From Desulfoprunum sp. (GTDB lineage Bacteria > Desulfobacterota > Desulfobulbia > Desulfobulbales > Desulfocapsaceae), in contig JAUYSF010000456.1 of NCBI GenBank assembly GCA_030696435.1, positions 1 to 8,579 on the forward strand: a stretch of DNA of 8,579 bases. The letters run 5' to 3'. Both the position numbers and the translations under genes were made by a program. This document shows, in pieces, positions 1 through 7,098 of this stretch; position 1 is the stretch's first letter; every line of letters begins with the position of its first letter. Under the pieces are notes generated by a model. That model searched no databases. It saw nothing but the letters and a program-made list of their open reading frames with translations, and had not been told where the DNA came from.

Positions 1-1052
1 ATATTCAGGGCATAGCGATCAGTCATGCCGGCAATATAGTCGCAGACCTGACGATGGGCAGTCTTTTCATCCGGCCACTCGATCGGTCCTTCGCCTGGCT
101 CCCAGTCATCGCCCGGTCCCTTCACCAGGCCGTTTTCCAGAAAATGGGCGTAGAGATCCCGAATGATTCGCTGGGCCTTCTCGAATTCGTTGTGCACCTT
201 ATAGTAGCGGTAGACATTTTCGTAAAGAAAAGTCCGCAGATCGGTGATGGCCTCCAGCATAGCCTCGCTGATATGGAGCCTGCCGTCATCCGCCCCCAGT
301 GTCTCGACGATGAGGTCCCGGACCATCGCACCGATCCTTTTTGAATGCCTCTCGCCAACCACATCCCGAATTTTCTGGGACGGCTCCTTGCCCTGCAGGA
401 TGCCCGAGCGCAGGGCATCATCCATATCGTGGTTGACGTAGGCAATGATGTCAGCAAGTCGGACCAGTTGGCCTTCAAGGGTTACCGCGATCTCCGAGTT
501 GTCTTTCGGCAGGATATCACTGTTGCCTTTCGAGTGTTTGACGATACCGTTTCGCACCTCAAAGGTCAGATTGAGACCTTGTCCATGATTTTCCAGGGTA
601 TCGACCACCCGCAGACTGTGTACATAATGGCGGAAACCGCCGGGATGAAGTTCGTTGAGGGTGGCCTCGCCGGCATGACCAAAGGGTGTATGCCCGAGAT
701 CATGCCCAAGGGCGATGGCCTCAGTCAGGGTTTCGTTGAGACAGAGGGCCGTGGCCATGCTCCTGGCAATCTGGGAAACTTCGAGGACATGGGTCAACCG
801 GGTTCGGTAGTGGTCGCCCGTCGGCGCCAGAAAAACCTGGGTCTTGTGCTTGAGACGACGGAAGGTCTTGGAATGGGTGATGCGGTCACGGTCGCGCTGG
901 AAGGGCAGGCGGATATCGCTGAGATCATCCTCTTCAGGCCGCATCCGTCCTGCAGAGCGTTTATTCAGAGTGGCGCAGGGAGAGAGGATCTGTTCTTCCC
1001 GATCTTCCAGCTGCTTTCTGATCGATATGCCGATAACGGGTGTAAATGCCAT
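1..1052 (-). CDS. dgt: dGTPase-like HD-domain deoxynucleotide triphosphohydrolase, 3' end cut by window
   Basis: Cytoplasmic metal-dependent enzyme expected to hydrolyse dGTP (or other dNTPs) to the deoxynucleoside and tripolyphosphate, adjusting dNTP pools. Reading from an ATG at 1052 down to the window edge gives about 350 codons without a stop. The N-terminal family signature is clear: LSPCA near residue 24, then FQRDRDRITHSKTFRRLKHK at 51-70. The HD metal site is complete: H88 in RLTHVLEV, H117-D118 in LGHDLGHTPFGH, and D201 in LVRLADIIAYVNHD. The visible end (CDYIAGMTDRYAL) is the usual family C-terminus, so probably only some tens of residues are missing. A TGAG sits 7 nt before the ATG as a modest ribosome site. 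It is transcribed divergently from the TonB receptor gene. The class (single-domain dGTPase-like protein) is confident; nucleotide specificity cannot be read from sequence. The gene symbol denotes the family. Confidence 0.93.
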   Translation of the reverse strand, partial: MAFTPVIGISIRKQLEDREEQILSPCATLNKRSAGRMRPEEDDLSDIRLPFQRDRDRITHSKTFRRLKHKTQVFLAPTGDHYRTRLTHVLEVSQIARSMATALCLNETLTEAIALGHDLGHTPFGHAGEATLNELHPGGFRHYVHSLRVVDTLENHGQGLNLTFEVRNGIVKHSKGNSDILPKDNSEIAVTLEGQLVRLADIIAYVNHDMDDALRSGILQGKEPSQKIRDVVGERHSKRIGAMVRDLIVETLGADDGRLHISEAMLEAITDLRTFLYENVYRYYKVHNEFEKAQRIIRDLYAHFLENGLVKGPGDDWEPGEGPIEWPDEKTAHRQVCDYIAGMTDRYALN

Positions 1053-1112
1053 GTCTCTACTCAATCGTTGAAGATATCAAGTCAATGACTTCACCTGTTT
1101 TCTTACACACCC

Positions 1113-1147
1113 CTGCCGATCAGTGCAAGCATGAAAGGCACTGGCAG
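1113..1147. other. imperfect hairpin in the divergent dgt/TonB-receptor intergenic region
   Basis: CTGCC (1113-1117) and AGTGC (1122-1126), separated by a 4-nt GATC bulge, pair with GCACTGGCAG (1138-1147) across an 11-nt loop. That is a 10-bp stem with one bulge. It lies 60-95 bp upstream of the dGTPase start. It could be an operator or a leader hairpin of the dGTPase transcript, or chance. The rest of 1053-1317 holds the candidate promoter listed separately and nothing else I recognise. Confidence 0.25.
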
Positions 1148-1230
1148 ACCGGAAATGGCTCATTGTTATTCTCGATCTCCGTCCACATTCTGCCGTTCAA
1201 TCTTGAAAACCTGTTTTTTCAGCCCCCGCG

Positions 1231-1259
1231 TTGACTTCCTGAGCACCGTCGGATACGTT
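1231..1259 (+). promoter_or_regulatory. candidate sigma70 promoter for the TonB-receptor/YfiR/kinase operon
   Basis: TTGACT (1231-1236) matches the -35 consensus at 5 of 6 positions. After a 17-bp spacer, TACGTT (1254-1259) keeps the three most conserved -10 positions (TAnnnT) but only 3 of 6 overall. Transcription would start near 1266. That is downstream of the GTG at 1264 and leaves a leader of about 50 nt before the ATG at 1318, which supports the ATG as the start. Prediction by eye only. Confidence 0.4.
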
Positions 1260-1317
1260 TAATGTGAGAAATTACAATTACAGACAAGATCAGCCCATCA
1301 TCCAAAGTAAAAGACTA

Positions 1318-3402
1318 ATGAATCATTTTACTCATTCCGGTTCTTTGACCACCAGATTTGTTTATGCTCCATTCATCTCCTTCTTGTTTCCCCTGGTCCT
1401 GGCCGGCAGTCTGCAGGCAGGCACGACCTCTGCGCCAGCCGTTGAATCTGAAACCCTCTCGTACCTGAAAGGGCTCACCATTGAAGAACTGATGCAGACC
1501 GAAATAACCTCTGTCTCCAAAAAATCAGAGCATCTGTTCAACGCCGCCGCCGCTATCTCGGTCATCACCCAGGAAGATCTGCGCCGAGCGGGGATCCACA
1601 GCATACCGGAGGCGCTACGGCTAGTGCCGGGCCTGATGGTCGCGGATATCGACAGCTCCCGCCGGGCCATCGGCTCGCGCGGGTTCAACGATTATTTTGC
1701 CAACAAACTTCTGGTCCTGATCGACGGACGCAGCATGTATACCCCGCTCTATTCCGGGGTCCTCTGGAACACGCTGGATGTGGTCATTGAAGATATCGAG
1801 CGCATCGAGATCATCCGCGGGCCGGGTGCCACGGTCTGGGGGGCCAATGCCGTAAACGGGGTTATCAACATCATCACCAAAGACAGCGCCAATACCCAAG
1901 GCAGCCTGATTTCAACCACTGCCGGCAGCTCGGAGCAACCTCTTGTCTCGGCCCGTTATGGCGGTCGACTGAGCGAGACAACCACCTATCGGGCCTATGC
2001 CAAGGGTTTTCAGCGCGAAAGCTACGACAATCCACGCGGTGGCGAGGCCAATGACAGTTGGCAGAATATACGCACCGGTTTCAGGGCCGACAGCAGGTAT
2101 TCGGCAAAGGACACCTTTTCTCTGCAGGGTGAAGTCTTCGATGGTGAAATGGACGCCTCCGTCTCTCTGTCTCAATTTCCAACCAAACCATATTCCTCTA
2201 TCTTCGAGGGCACCGAGAAAGCCCAGGGTGGCCATCTGCTGTCGACCTGGCAACACGCATTTTCCGAGACCTCCACTACCGATATGCAGATCTACTATGA
2301 CCGGTCCGAACGCGATCAGTTCGTTTCCGCTGAAGAGAGAGATACCATCGATCTCGAATTCAAGCATCATTGGGATCCTGCAAACGCCCATGACATTGTC
2401 TGGGGTATGGGATATCGCTCTACCAGCGACGATATAACGAATACCGAAGCAGTTGCCTTTTATCCGGCCAGTCGCAGCACCAATCTGTGGAGTAGCTTTA
2501 TCCAGGACGATTTCAATCTGGCGCCGGATACCGTCTGGCTGACGCTCGGGTCAAAGTTTGAACACAACTATTACAGCGGCTTTGAAGTTCAGCCAAGTGC
2601 CCGCCTCCGGTATCAGCCCACCGAAAAACAGATGCTCTGGACTGCAGTTTCACGGGCGGTCCGATCCCCTTCACGCTCCGACCACGATAGCCGGGTAAAC
2701 CTGGCAACCCTAGTTAATGAGGCGGGAACCCCGGTTGTCAATCGTCTGTTTGGCAATGAAGATTTCGTCTCGGAAAAACTCACGGCCTACGAAGCCGGTT
2801 ATAGATGGCAGGCGGCCGAGACATTGTCCTTTGATCTGGCTACCTATTATAACGTCTATGACGAACTCAGATCATTCGGTAACGGTGTCCCCTACTATGA
2901 ACTCACGCCACCTCCAGCCCATCTGGTCATTCCCCAATATTTGGTCAACGGCCTGGAAGGAGACACCTACGGCTTTGAGCTGCAGGGTACCTGGCAGGCG
3001 ACGGAGAATCTGAAGCTCTTTGCCGGATATTCCTGGATAGAATTTGACCTCGAGCAAAAAAAGGGGTTCCAGACCAATCATCCCATCGCTGAAGAAACGA
3101 TTGCGCCTGCCCACCAGGTGCAACTGCGATCCTATCTCGATCTCCCGCATAATGTCTCCCTGGACGCGAAGCTCTCCTATGTAAGTGAAATCTCCTACAC
3201 TACCCCGTTGCAATCCGAGACTATAGATGCCTATTACCGCCTGGACCTTCGTCTCGGCTGGAAACCGAGCAACACGTATGAATTTTCGATTGGGGCGGAC
3301 AACCTCTTTTCATCCGGCCAGAAGGAGTTCCCGGATTATACCAATATCGTCGACTCGGAGGTTCCCAGCCGGTTCTGGGCACAACTTACTTGCACCTTTT
3401 GA
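1318..3402 (+). CDS. TonB-dependent outer-membrane receptor
   Basis: Outer-membrane beta-barrel receptor expected to bind and import a scarce ligand with energy from TonB-ExbBD. From the ATG at 1318 the protein is 694 aa. Residues 1-34 form a signal peptide (basic/polar start, hydrophobic FISFLFPLVLAG, likely cut after SLQA). Next comes a short segment with IEELMQTEITSVSKKSE, where TEITSV may be the TonB box. The plug domain follows, about residues 70-188, with ISVITQEDLRRAGI, IPEALRLVPGL, LVLIDGRSMYTPLYSG and the classic IEIIRGPGATVWGANAVNGVINIIT. The remainder is a barrel rich in alternating aromatic strands, ending in TCTF with the terminal Phe typical of BAM substrates. There is no N-terminal STN or carboxypeptidase-like extension. 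An in-frame GTG at 1264 would add 18 polar residues ahead of the signal peptide and sits before the predicted transcription start, so I reject it. First gene of a three-gene operon. Ligand unknown. Confidence 0.93.
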   Translation: MNHFTHSGSLTTRFVYAPFISFLFPLVLAGSLQAGTTSAPAVESETLSYLKGLTIEELMQTEITSVSKKSEHLFNAAAAISVITQEDLRRAGIHSIPEALRLVPGLMVADIDSSRRAIGSRGFNDYFANKLLVLIDGRSMYTPLYSGVLWNTLDVVIEDIERIEIIRGPGATVWGANAVNGVINIITKDSANTQGSLISTTAGSSEQPLVSARYGGRLSETTTYRAYAKGFQRESYDNPRGGEANDSWQNIRTGFRADSRYSAKDTFSLQGEVFDGEMDASVSLSQFPTKPYSSIFEGTEKAQGGHLLSTWQHAFSETSTTDMQIYYDRSERDQFVSAEERDTIDLEFKHHWDPANAHDIVWGMGYRSTSDDITNTEAVAFYPASRSTNLWSSFIQDDFNLAPDTVWLTLGSKFEHNYYSGFEVQPSARLRYQPTEKQMLWTAVSRAVRSPSRSDHDSRVNLATLVNEAGTPVVNRLFGNEDFVSEKLTAYEAGYRWQAAETLSFDLATYYNVYDELRSFGNGVPYYELTPPPAHLVIPQYLVNGLEGDTYGFELQGTWQATENLKLFAGYSWIEFDLEQKKGFQTNHPIAEETIAPAHQVQLRSYLDLPHNVSLDAKLSYVSEISYTTPLQSETIDAYYRLDLRLGWKPSNTYEFSIGADNLFSSGQKEFPDYTNIVDSEVPSRFWAQLTCTF

Positions 3403-3422
3403 TTCGGGACACTATTGCACTG

Positions 3423-3998
3423 ATGGCCACGGCACCGAACACATACAGCACGAGGGGCCGCAGACTGGCAGCCACATTTCTGGCGATCGCCTGGCTGCTA
3501 CTCGGTTGCTTCACGGTTCCCTGTTCGGCAAAGCAGATTGAGGAATACCATGTCAAAGCGGTGTTTCTCTTCAATCTAGCTCATTTTGTCACCTGGCCCA
3601 TCGATCCATCCCCTACCGCTCCATCGTTCAGCATCGGCATCTATGGTGAAGATCCATTTGGCCAGGTACTCGACAATGTTATCAAAGGGGAAACGAAATT
3701 CGACAAACCGATCACCATCAAGCACTACACGAATCTTCAGGAGTTACAGAAGGACCCCTGCAATATCCTTTTTGTCAGCGCAAGGGCGATGAATCAATGG
3801 GAAACGATACGGGATCTGCTGGCGGCTTCAGCGATCCTGACTGTCTCGGATGTGGCCGGTTTTCCTGAAAAAGGCGGCATGGTTAATCTGCTGAAAGCCG
3901 AGCAAAGAATCCAGGTTGAAATTAACCGTGCCGCGGTGAGTCAGGCAGGTCTAGTCATGAGCGCCAAACTTCTCATTCTGGCCCGGCTGGTCCCCTAG
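3423..3998 (+). CDS. YfiR-family (DUF4154) periplasmic protein
   Basis: Small secreted protein of the YfiR family. In Pseudomonas, YfiR sits in the periplasm and represses the CHASE8-type membrane cyclase YfiN. This protein is 191 aa. It has a basic N-terminus (RGRR, 11-14), a hydrophobic core LAATFLAIAWLLLG (15-28) and likely cleavage after VPCSA (about residue 36). The mature domain opens with the hallmark EYHVKAVFLFNLAHFVTWP (41-59), then the conserved DPCNILFVS (111-119) and the C-terminal GGMVNLL...RIQVEINRAAVSQAGLVMSAKLL. Only one cysteine (C113) remains after the signal peptide. The ATG at 3423 is chosen, 20 bp after the receptor stop; a TTG at 3390 would overlap the receptor by 13 nt and add 11 residues. 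No clear Shine-Dalgarno is visible, so translational coupling is likely. It is placed between receptor and kinase genes, so it probably modulates the kinase. Confidence 0.88.
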   Translation: MATAPNTYSTRGRRLAATFLAIAWLLLGCFTVPCSAKQIEEYHVKAVFLFNLAHFVTWPIDPSPTAPSFSIGIYGEDPFGQVLDNVIKGETKFDKPITIKHYTNLQELQKDPCNILFVSARAMNQWETIRDLLAASAILTVSDVAGFPEKGGMVNLLKAEQRIQVEINRAAVSQAGLVMSAKLLILARLVP

Positions 3999-4001
3999 CA
4001 T

Positions 4002-6005
4002 ATGAGATCGATAACCTCCACCTTCCTGGATTGGCCGATCCGCCGTAAACTCCTGGCCATTGTCCTCTTTACCTCCGGCCTGTTGATCAGCCTTATGGCT
4101 GTCTCAATAACTATTGAAAAATACTATAGCTATAAAGCAAAACTGGTGAAAAACACCAGCATTCTGGCGACCATCATCGGTGCAAACTGCACTGCGGCCC
4201 TGACCTTCCGTGACGAAAATACCGCCTCAGAACTTATTGCCGGCTTGAAGGCTGAAAAAGACCTCATCGCCGCCCGGTTGTTCGATGGCAACGGCGCTCT
4301 TTTTGTCTCATATATCAACCCGCATTTTTCAGCGAAAATGGTCGAACTACCAGACCGCCTTGTTGGAGATGACGTTAAAGCAACGCCTTATTTTGCCCAG
4401 CGCTATTTCGATGTCGTACAGCCGATCATCCTGGAAGAAAAACCCATTGGTTTCATCCTTCTGCGGACCGATCTCGCTTCGCTGAACAAGCAGCTGCAGG
4501 TGTTCATCGTCGTCATTATCGGCTTCAGCCTGCTGCTCTTCGGACTGGGGCATCTGATCTGCTCAAGGCTCAACCGGACCATCACCGAGCCCGTCGCCAA
4601 ACTGGCTGCAACCATGCAGGACATTACCAGGAATCAGAATTTTGAACTGCGGGTGGAGAAACTGAATAACGATGAAATCGGGGTCTTGATCGACGGTTTC
4701 AACACCATGCTGGCCCAGATCCAGAAACGCGATACGGAAATTGCCGAACATCAGAACCGTCTTGAGGAACTGGTCGATAGCCGCACCCATGAACTCAAAG
4801 TCTCGAACGAGCAACTGCTGCAGGAAATCGTGGAAAGGCAGGAGATACAGGCTAAATTGGCCCATGCCCAGAAAATGGAGGCAATCGGTACCCTGGCCGG
4901 AGGAGTGGCCCATGATCTGAACAATATTCTTTCGGGAATCGTCAGTTATCCGGACCTGCTCCTGCTTGACCTGCCAGCCGGTTCGCCGCTCAGAAAACCC
5001 ATCGAAACCATCCGTTTGTCCGGCAGGAAGGCGGCCGCCATCGTTCAGGACCTGCTGACCCTGGCCAGACGGGGAGTCAAGGTTGAAGAAAGCATCAATC
5101 TGCAAAAACTTATTTATGAATACCTGGAAAGTCCGGAATGCGCGGAACTACTCAAGAACCACCCCCGGGTAAAAATCGTTTTCCCCGGCTATGGAACCCC
5201 GTTCACGATGGTCGGCTCACCTATTCATATCTCGAAAACGCTCATGAATCTGGTGGCCAATGCCGCAGAAGCAATGCCGGATGGCGGAGAAATCCATATT
5301 AGCCTTGAAGATATCTATCTGGACACCAGACCGGTGGATTTCAAACAATGGCAGGAGCGGATGTATATCCGCCTTACCATCTCGGATGCCGGCATCGGTA
5401 TTCCGGAACAGTTCATTGATCGCATTTTTGAACCGTTCTACTCACGCAAGGTGATGGGTAGAAGCGGCACCGGGCTCGGCATGGCCGTCGTCTGGGGAAC
5501 CGTCGAAGATCATAAAGGTTACATAACCGTGGCCAGCGAGGAAGGCAAAGGGACAACCTTTCAGATCTTTTTCCCGAGAGCCTTATCCGAGGATATTCCG
5601 ACCCATCCGGTCATGAAAGAAGAACCATTGCAAGGTTACGGCCAGACCGTGTTGGTGGTGGACGACTCTGAAGACCAGCGACAAATCGCCACGGATATCC
5701 TCAATTATCTCGGTTATATCGCCACCTCAGTGGAGAGCGGCGAGACGGCAGTGCAGTATCTGAAACAGCACTCCGCCGACCTCATTCTCCTGGATATGCT
5801 GATGGCCCCGGGCATCGACGGGCTGGAAACCTATAAACAGATCCTCTCATTCCGCCCGCATCAGAAGGCGATCATTGCCAGTGGCTATTCGCAATCGGAA
5901 CCTATCCAGATAGCTCGGAAGCTCGGAGTTTCCGAATATATCATCAAACCTTACACCGTCCTGCGCATAGGCCAAGCCGTCCATACGGCACTTGCCAGGG
6001 AATAA
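4002..6005 (+). CDS. CHASE8-like / HAMP hybrid sensor histidine kinase with C-terminal receiver
   Basis: Inner-membrane hybrid sensor kinase, 667 aa. TM1 is about residues 17-37. A periplasmic CHASE8-like sensor spans about 42-163 (ILATIIGANCTAALTFRDE, then LIAARLFDGNGALFVSY). TM2 is about 166-187. HAMP follows at about 188-242 (TEPVAKLAATMQDI, NDEIGVLIDGFNTML), then a coiled coil at 243-290. HisKA carries the phospho-acceptor H304 in GGVAHDLNNIL. The HATPase has an N-box around N416-N420, D462 in SDAGIGIP, FEPFYS at 477-481 and GTGLGM at 489-494. The receiver (about 548-667) has acidic D554/D555, phospho-acceptor D598 in LILLDM, S627 at the Thr/Ser switch and K649 in IKPY. All catalytic residues needed for kinase and receiver are present. 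It starts 3 bp after the YfiR-like stop with no evident Shine-Dalgarno, which implies coupling. No HPt or DNA-binding output is fused or adjacent, so the downstream partner is unknown. Confidence 0.94.
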   Translation: MRSITSTFLDWPIRRKLLAIVLFTSGLLISLMAVSITIEKYYSYKAKLVKNTSILATIIGANCTAALTFRDENTASELIAGLKAEKDLIAARLFDGNGALFVSYINPHFSAKMVELPDRLVGDDVKATPYFAQRYFDVVQPIILEEKPIGFILLRTDLASLNKQLQVFIVVIIGFSLLLFGLGHLICSRLNRTITEPVAKLAATMQDITRNQNFELRVEKLNNDEIGVLIDGFNTMLAQIQKRDTEIAEHQNRLEELVDSRTHELKVSNEQLLQEIVERQEIQAKLAHAQKMEAIGTLAGGVAHDLNNILSGIVSYPDLLLLDLPAGSPLRKPIETIRLSGRKAAAIVQDLLTLARRGVKVEESINLQKLIYEYLESPECAELLKNHPRVKIVFPGYGTPFTMVGSPIHISKTLMNLVANAAEAMPDGGEIHISLEDIYLDTRPVDFKQWQERMYIRLTISDAGIGIPEQFIDRIFEPFYSRKVMGRSGTGLGMAVVWGTVEDHKGYITVASEEGKGTTFQIFFPRALSEDIPTHPVMKEEPLQGYGQTVLVVDDSEDQRQIATDILNYLGYIATSVESGETAVQYLKQHSADLILLDMLMAPGIDGLETYKQILSFRPHQKAIIASGYSQSEPIQIARKLGVSEYIIKPYTVLRIGQAVHTALARE

Positions 6006-6029
6006 TCCTCCTTGTTGTTTTCCTGATGA

Positions 6030-6060
6030 CCATTGCCGACTTTGAGTTCTCGGCCAATGG
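6030..6060 (+). terminator. hairpin after the kinase gene, possible operon end
   Basis: CCATTGCCGA (6030-6039) pairs with TCGGCCAATGG (6050-6060), giving a 10-bp stem with one bulged C (6054) and a 10-nt loop, starting 25 nt after the kinase stop. The nearest T run (6078-6082) is about 18 nt downstream, too far for a canonical intrinsic terminator. It may be an RNA-stabilising 3' hairpin or part of a Rho-dependent end. The right arm lies inside the 38-bp duplication, so a second copy of that arm exists at 6088-6098. Confidence 0.35.
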
Positions 6061-6120
6061 GGTGATCACTGCCTGTGTTTTTAGTTCTCGGCCAATGGGG
6101 TGATCACTGCCTGTGTTTTT
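6045..6120. repeat. perfect tandem duplication of a 38-bp unit
   Basis: Copy 1 is 6045-6082 and copy 2 is 6083-6120. They are identical base for base, directly abutting, each starting AGTTCTCGGCC and ending GTGTTTTT. A degenerate start of a third unit (AGTCTCGG, one T missing) begins at 6122, so the duplication may have arisen by slippage between AGT(T)CTCGG sequences. Each unit holds the 8-bp palindrome GTGATCAC (6062-6069 and 6100-6107). Copy 2 covers the last codons and stop (6104-6106) of the radical SAM gene on the minus strand. Copy 1 is wholly intergenic. Confidence 0.97.
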
Positions 6121-7078
6121 TAGTCTCGGAGGGTTCAGAACCAGATGCCGGTGAGTCAAAAGGACGCTCCTGTTCAAAGTCCGGCAGATAGTGGCTCTGG
6201 CTGGCAAGTTCCTGGACAAAGGCGTTCTGAAGACCGAGATCAAGGGTAAAATCGGTGATCTCGGCATATTCGTCTTCCCTCAGCGTCCGATCAATGCCGG
6301 GATAGTCGCAGCCCTTATATTGCGGTGAGTATTGTGACATGATGCTGAGAAAGATATTCGGCGACAGATCGGCCAGAAGGCGAAGACATCTCCGACTGTT
6401 CTCCAGATGGCCCGGCAAGACCAGATGCCGCACCAGAAGCCCCCGTACCGCGACACCCGCCTCATCCAATTGCAGATGGCCGACTTGGTCCAGCATCTCC
6501 CGGAGAACCCCGGGGACGACCTCGGCATAGTCATCGACCGCCGAAAAGCGCCGCCCCAGCTCATTGTCGAGGTATTTCAGATCGGGCAGGTAGATGTCCA
6601 CCAGCCCGCGGATCTGCCTGAGTGCCTCCACCGCATCATAGCCGTTAGAGTTATAGACTACGGGGATTGTCAGCCCCCTGCCCTTTGCAGCCTGGATGGC
6701 ATCGGCCATCTGAAAGATCATATGGGACGGAGACACAAAGTTAATATTATGGGCGCCTTCGTCCTGCAGCTGCAGCATGACCGAGGCAAGATCCTCAGGT
6801 GTCATTAACCAGGAGGGAACCTCCTGAAATTCCTGGCTGATCTGATAATTCTGGCAGAACACACAGCGGAGATTGCATCCAGCAAAAAAGACAGTCCCCG
6901 AGCCCTTCGTGCCCGACAGGGGCGGCTCCTCACCAAAATGCAGACCGGCATGAGATATCAGCATGCCGGCAGGGATCCGGCAGTAGCCGACCTGGCCTGC
7001 CAGGCGATTCACCCCGCACCTGCGTGGACAGCATTCACATTGTGTCAGCTGGTCTGTTAATGTCCCCATCGCACTCAC
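6104..7078 (-). CDS. PflX-family (COG1313-type) radical SAM protein
   Basis: Cytoplasmic iron-sulfur protein of the radical SAM superfamily, in the PflX group related to pyruvate-formate-lyase activating enzymes. Its physiological substrate is not established. Of the 324 aa, residues 14-33 hold a cysteine cluster C14-x2-C17-P-R-R-C21-G-V-N-R...G-Y-C33. The SAM-cleaving cluster follows as GTVFFAGCNLRCVFCQN with C68-x3-C72-x2-C75. FVSPSHM and VVYNSNGYD...VDIYLPDLKYLD are typical of the group. The tail after about residue 300 is polar and low in complexity, and its last codons come from the 38-bp repeat. The start is GTG at 7078: an AGGA at 7088-7091 stands 9 nt away, whereas the ATG at 7069 (residue 4) would be 18 nt away. 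It begins 20 bp after the YfbR-like gene, so the two are probably cotranscribed. The family is confident; no glycyl-radical enzyme partner is nearby. Confidence 0.9.
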   Translation of the reverse strand: MSAMGTLTDQLTQCECCPRRCGVNRLAGQVGYCRIPAGMLISHAGLHFGEEPPLSGTKGSGTVFFAGCNLRCVFCQNYQISQEFQEVPSWLMTPEDLASVMLQLQDEGAHNINFVSPSHMIFQMADAIQAAKGRGLTIPVVYNSNGYDAVEALRQIRGLVDIYLPDLKYLDNELGRRFSAVDDYAEVVPGVLREMLDQVGHLQLDEAGVAVRGLLVRHLVLPGHLENSRRCLRLLADLSPNIFLSIMSQYSPQYKGCDYPGIDRTLREDEYAEITDFTLDLGLQNAFVQELASQSHYLPDFEQERPFDSPASGSEPSETKKHRQ

Positions 7079-7087
7079 TCACATTTG

Positions 7088-7091
7088 TCCT
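7088..7091 (-). promoter_or_regulatory. ribosome binding site deciding a GTG start
   Basis: On the minus strand AGGA lies 9 nt before the GTG at 7078 and 18 nt before the ATG at 7069. This favours the GTG as the start of the radical SAM gene. Confidence 0.55.
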
Positions 7092-7098
7092 GACGACC

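Noticed and set aside
345..1088. Plus-strand open frame of 247 codons
   Set aside because: It lies antisense to the dGTPase gene, whose reverse-strand translation shows complete family motifs; the plus-strand product has no recognisable domain.
1131..1170. Sigma54 (-24/-12) promoter around the GGC repeats
   Set aside because: No GG and GC pair has the required 10-nt spacing.
1912..2391. Minus-strand open frame of 159 codons
   Set aside because: Antisense to the beta-barrel part of the TonB receptor; no domain, no ribosome site.
3492..3512. Lipoprotein signal (LLLGC) in the YfiR-like protein
   Set aside because: The residue two before the cysteine is Leu instead of a small residue, the hydrophobic core continues past the cysteine, and an ordinary cleavage site after CSA fits better.
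4563..5105. Minus-strand open frame of 180 codons
   Set aside because: Antisense shadow of the HAMP/HisKA coding region of the kinase.
6062..6082. Intrinsic terminator formed by the GTGATCAC palindrome and the following T run
   Set aside because: The palindrome has no loop and is too short, and about 8 nt separate it from the T run.
6045..6120. Possible CRISPR array
   Set aside because: The two units abut with no spacer, and there are only two of them; it is a tandem duplication.
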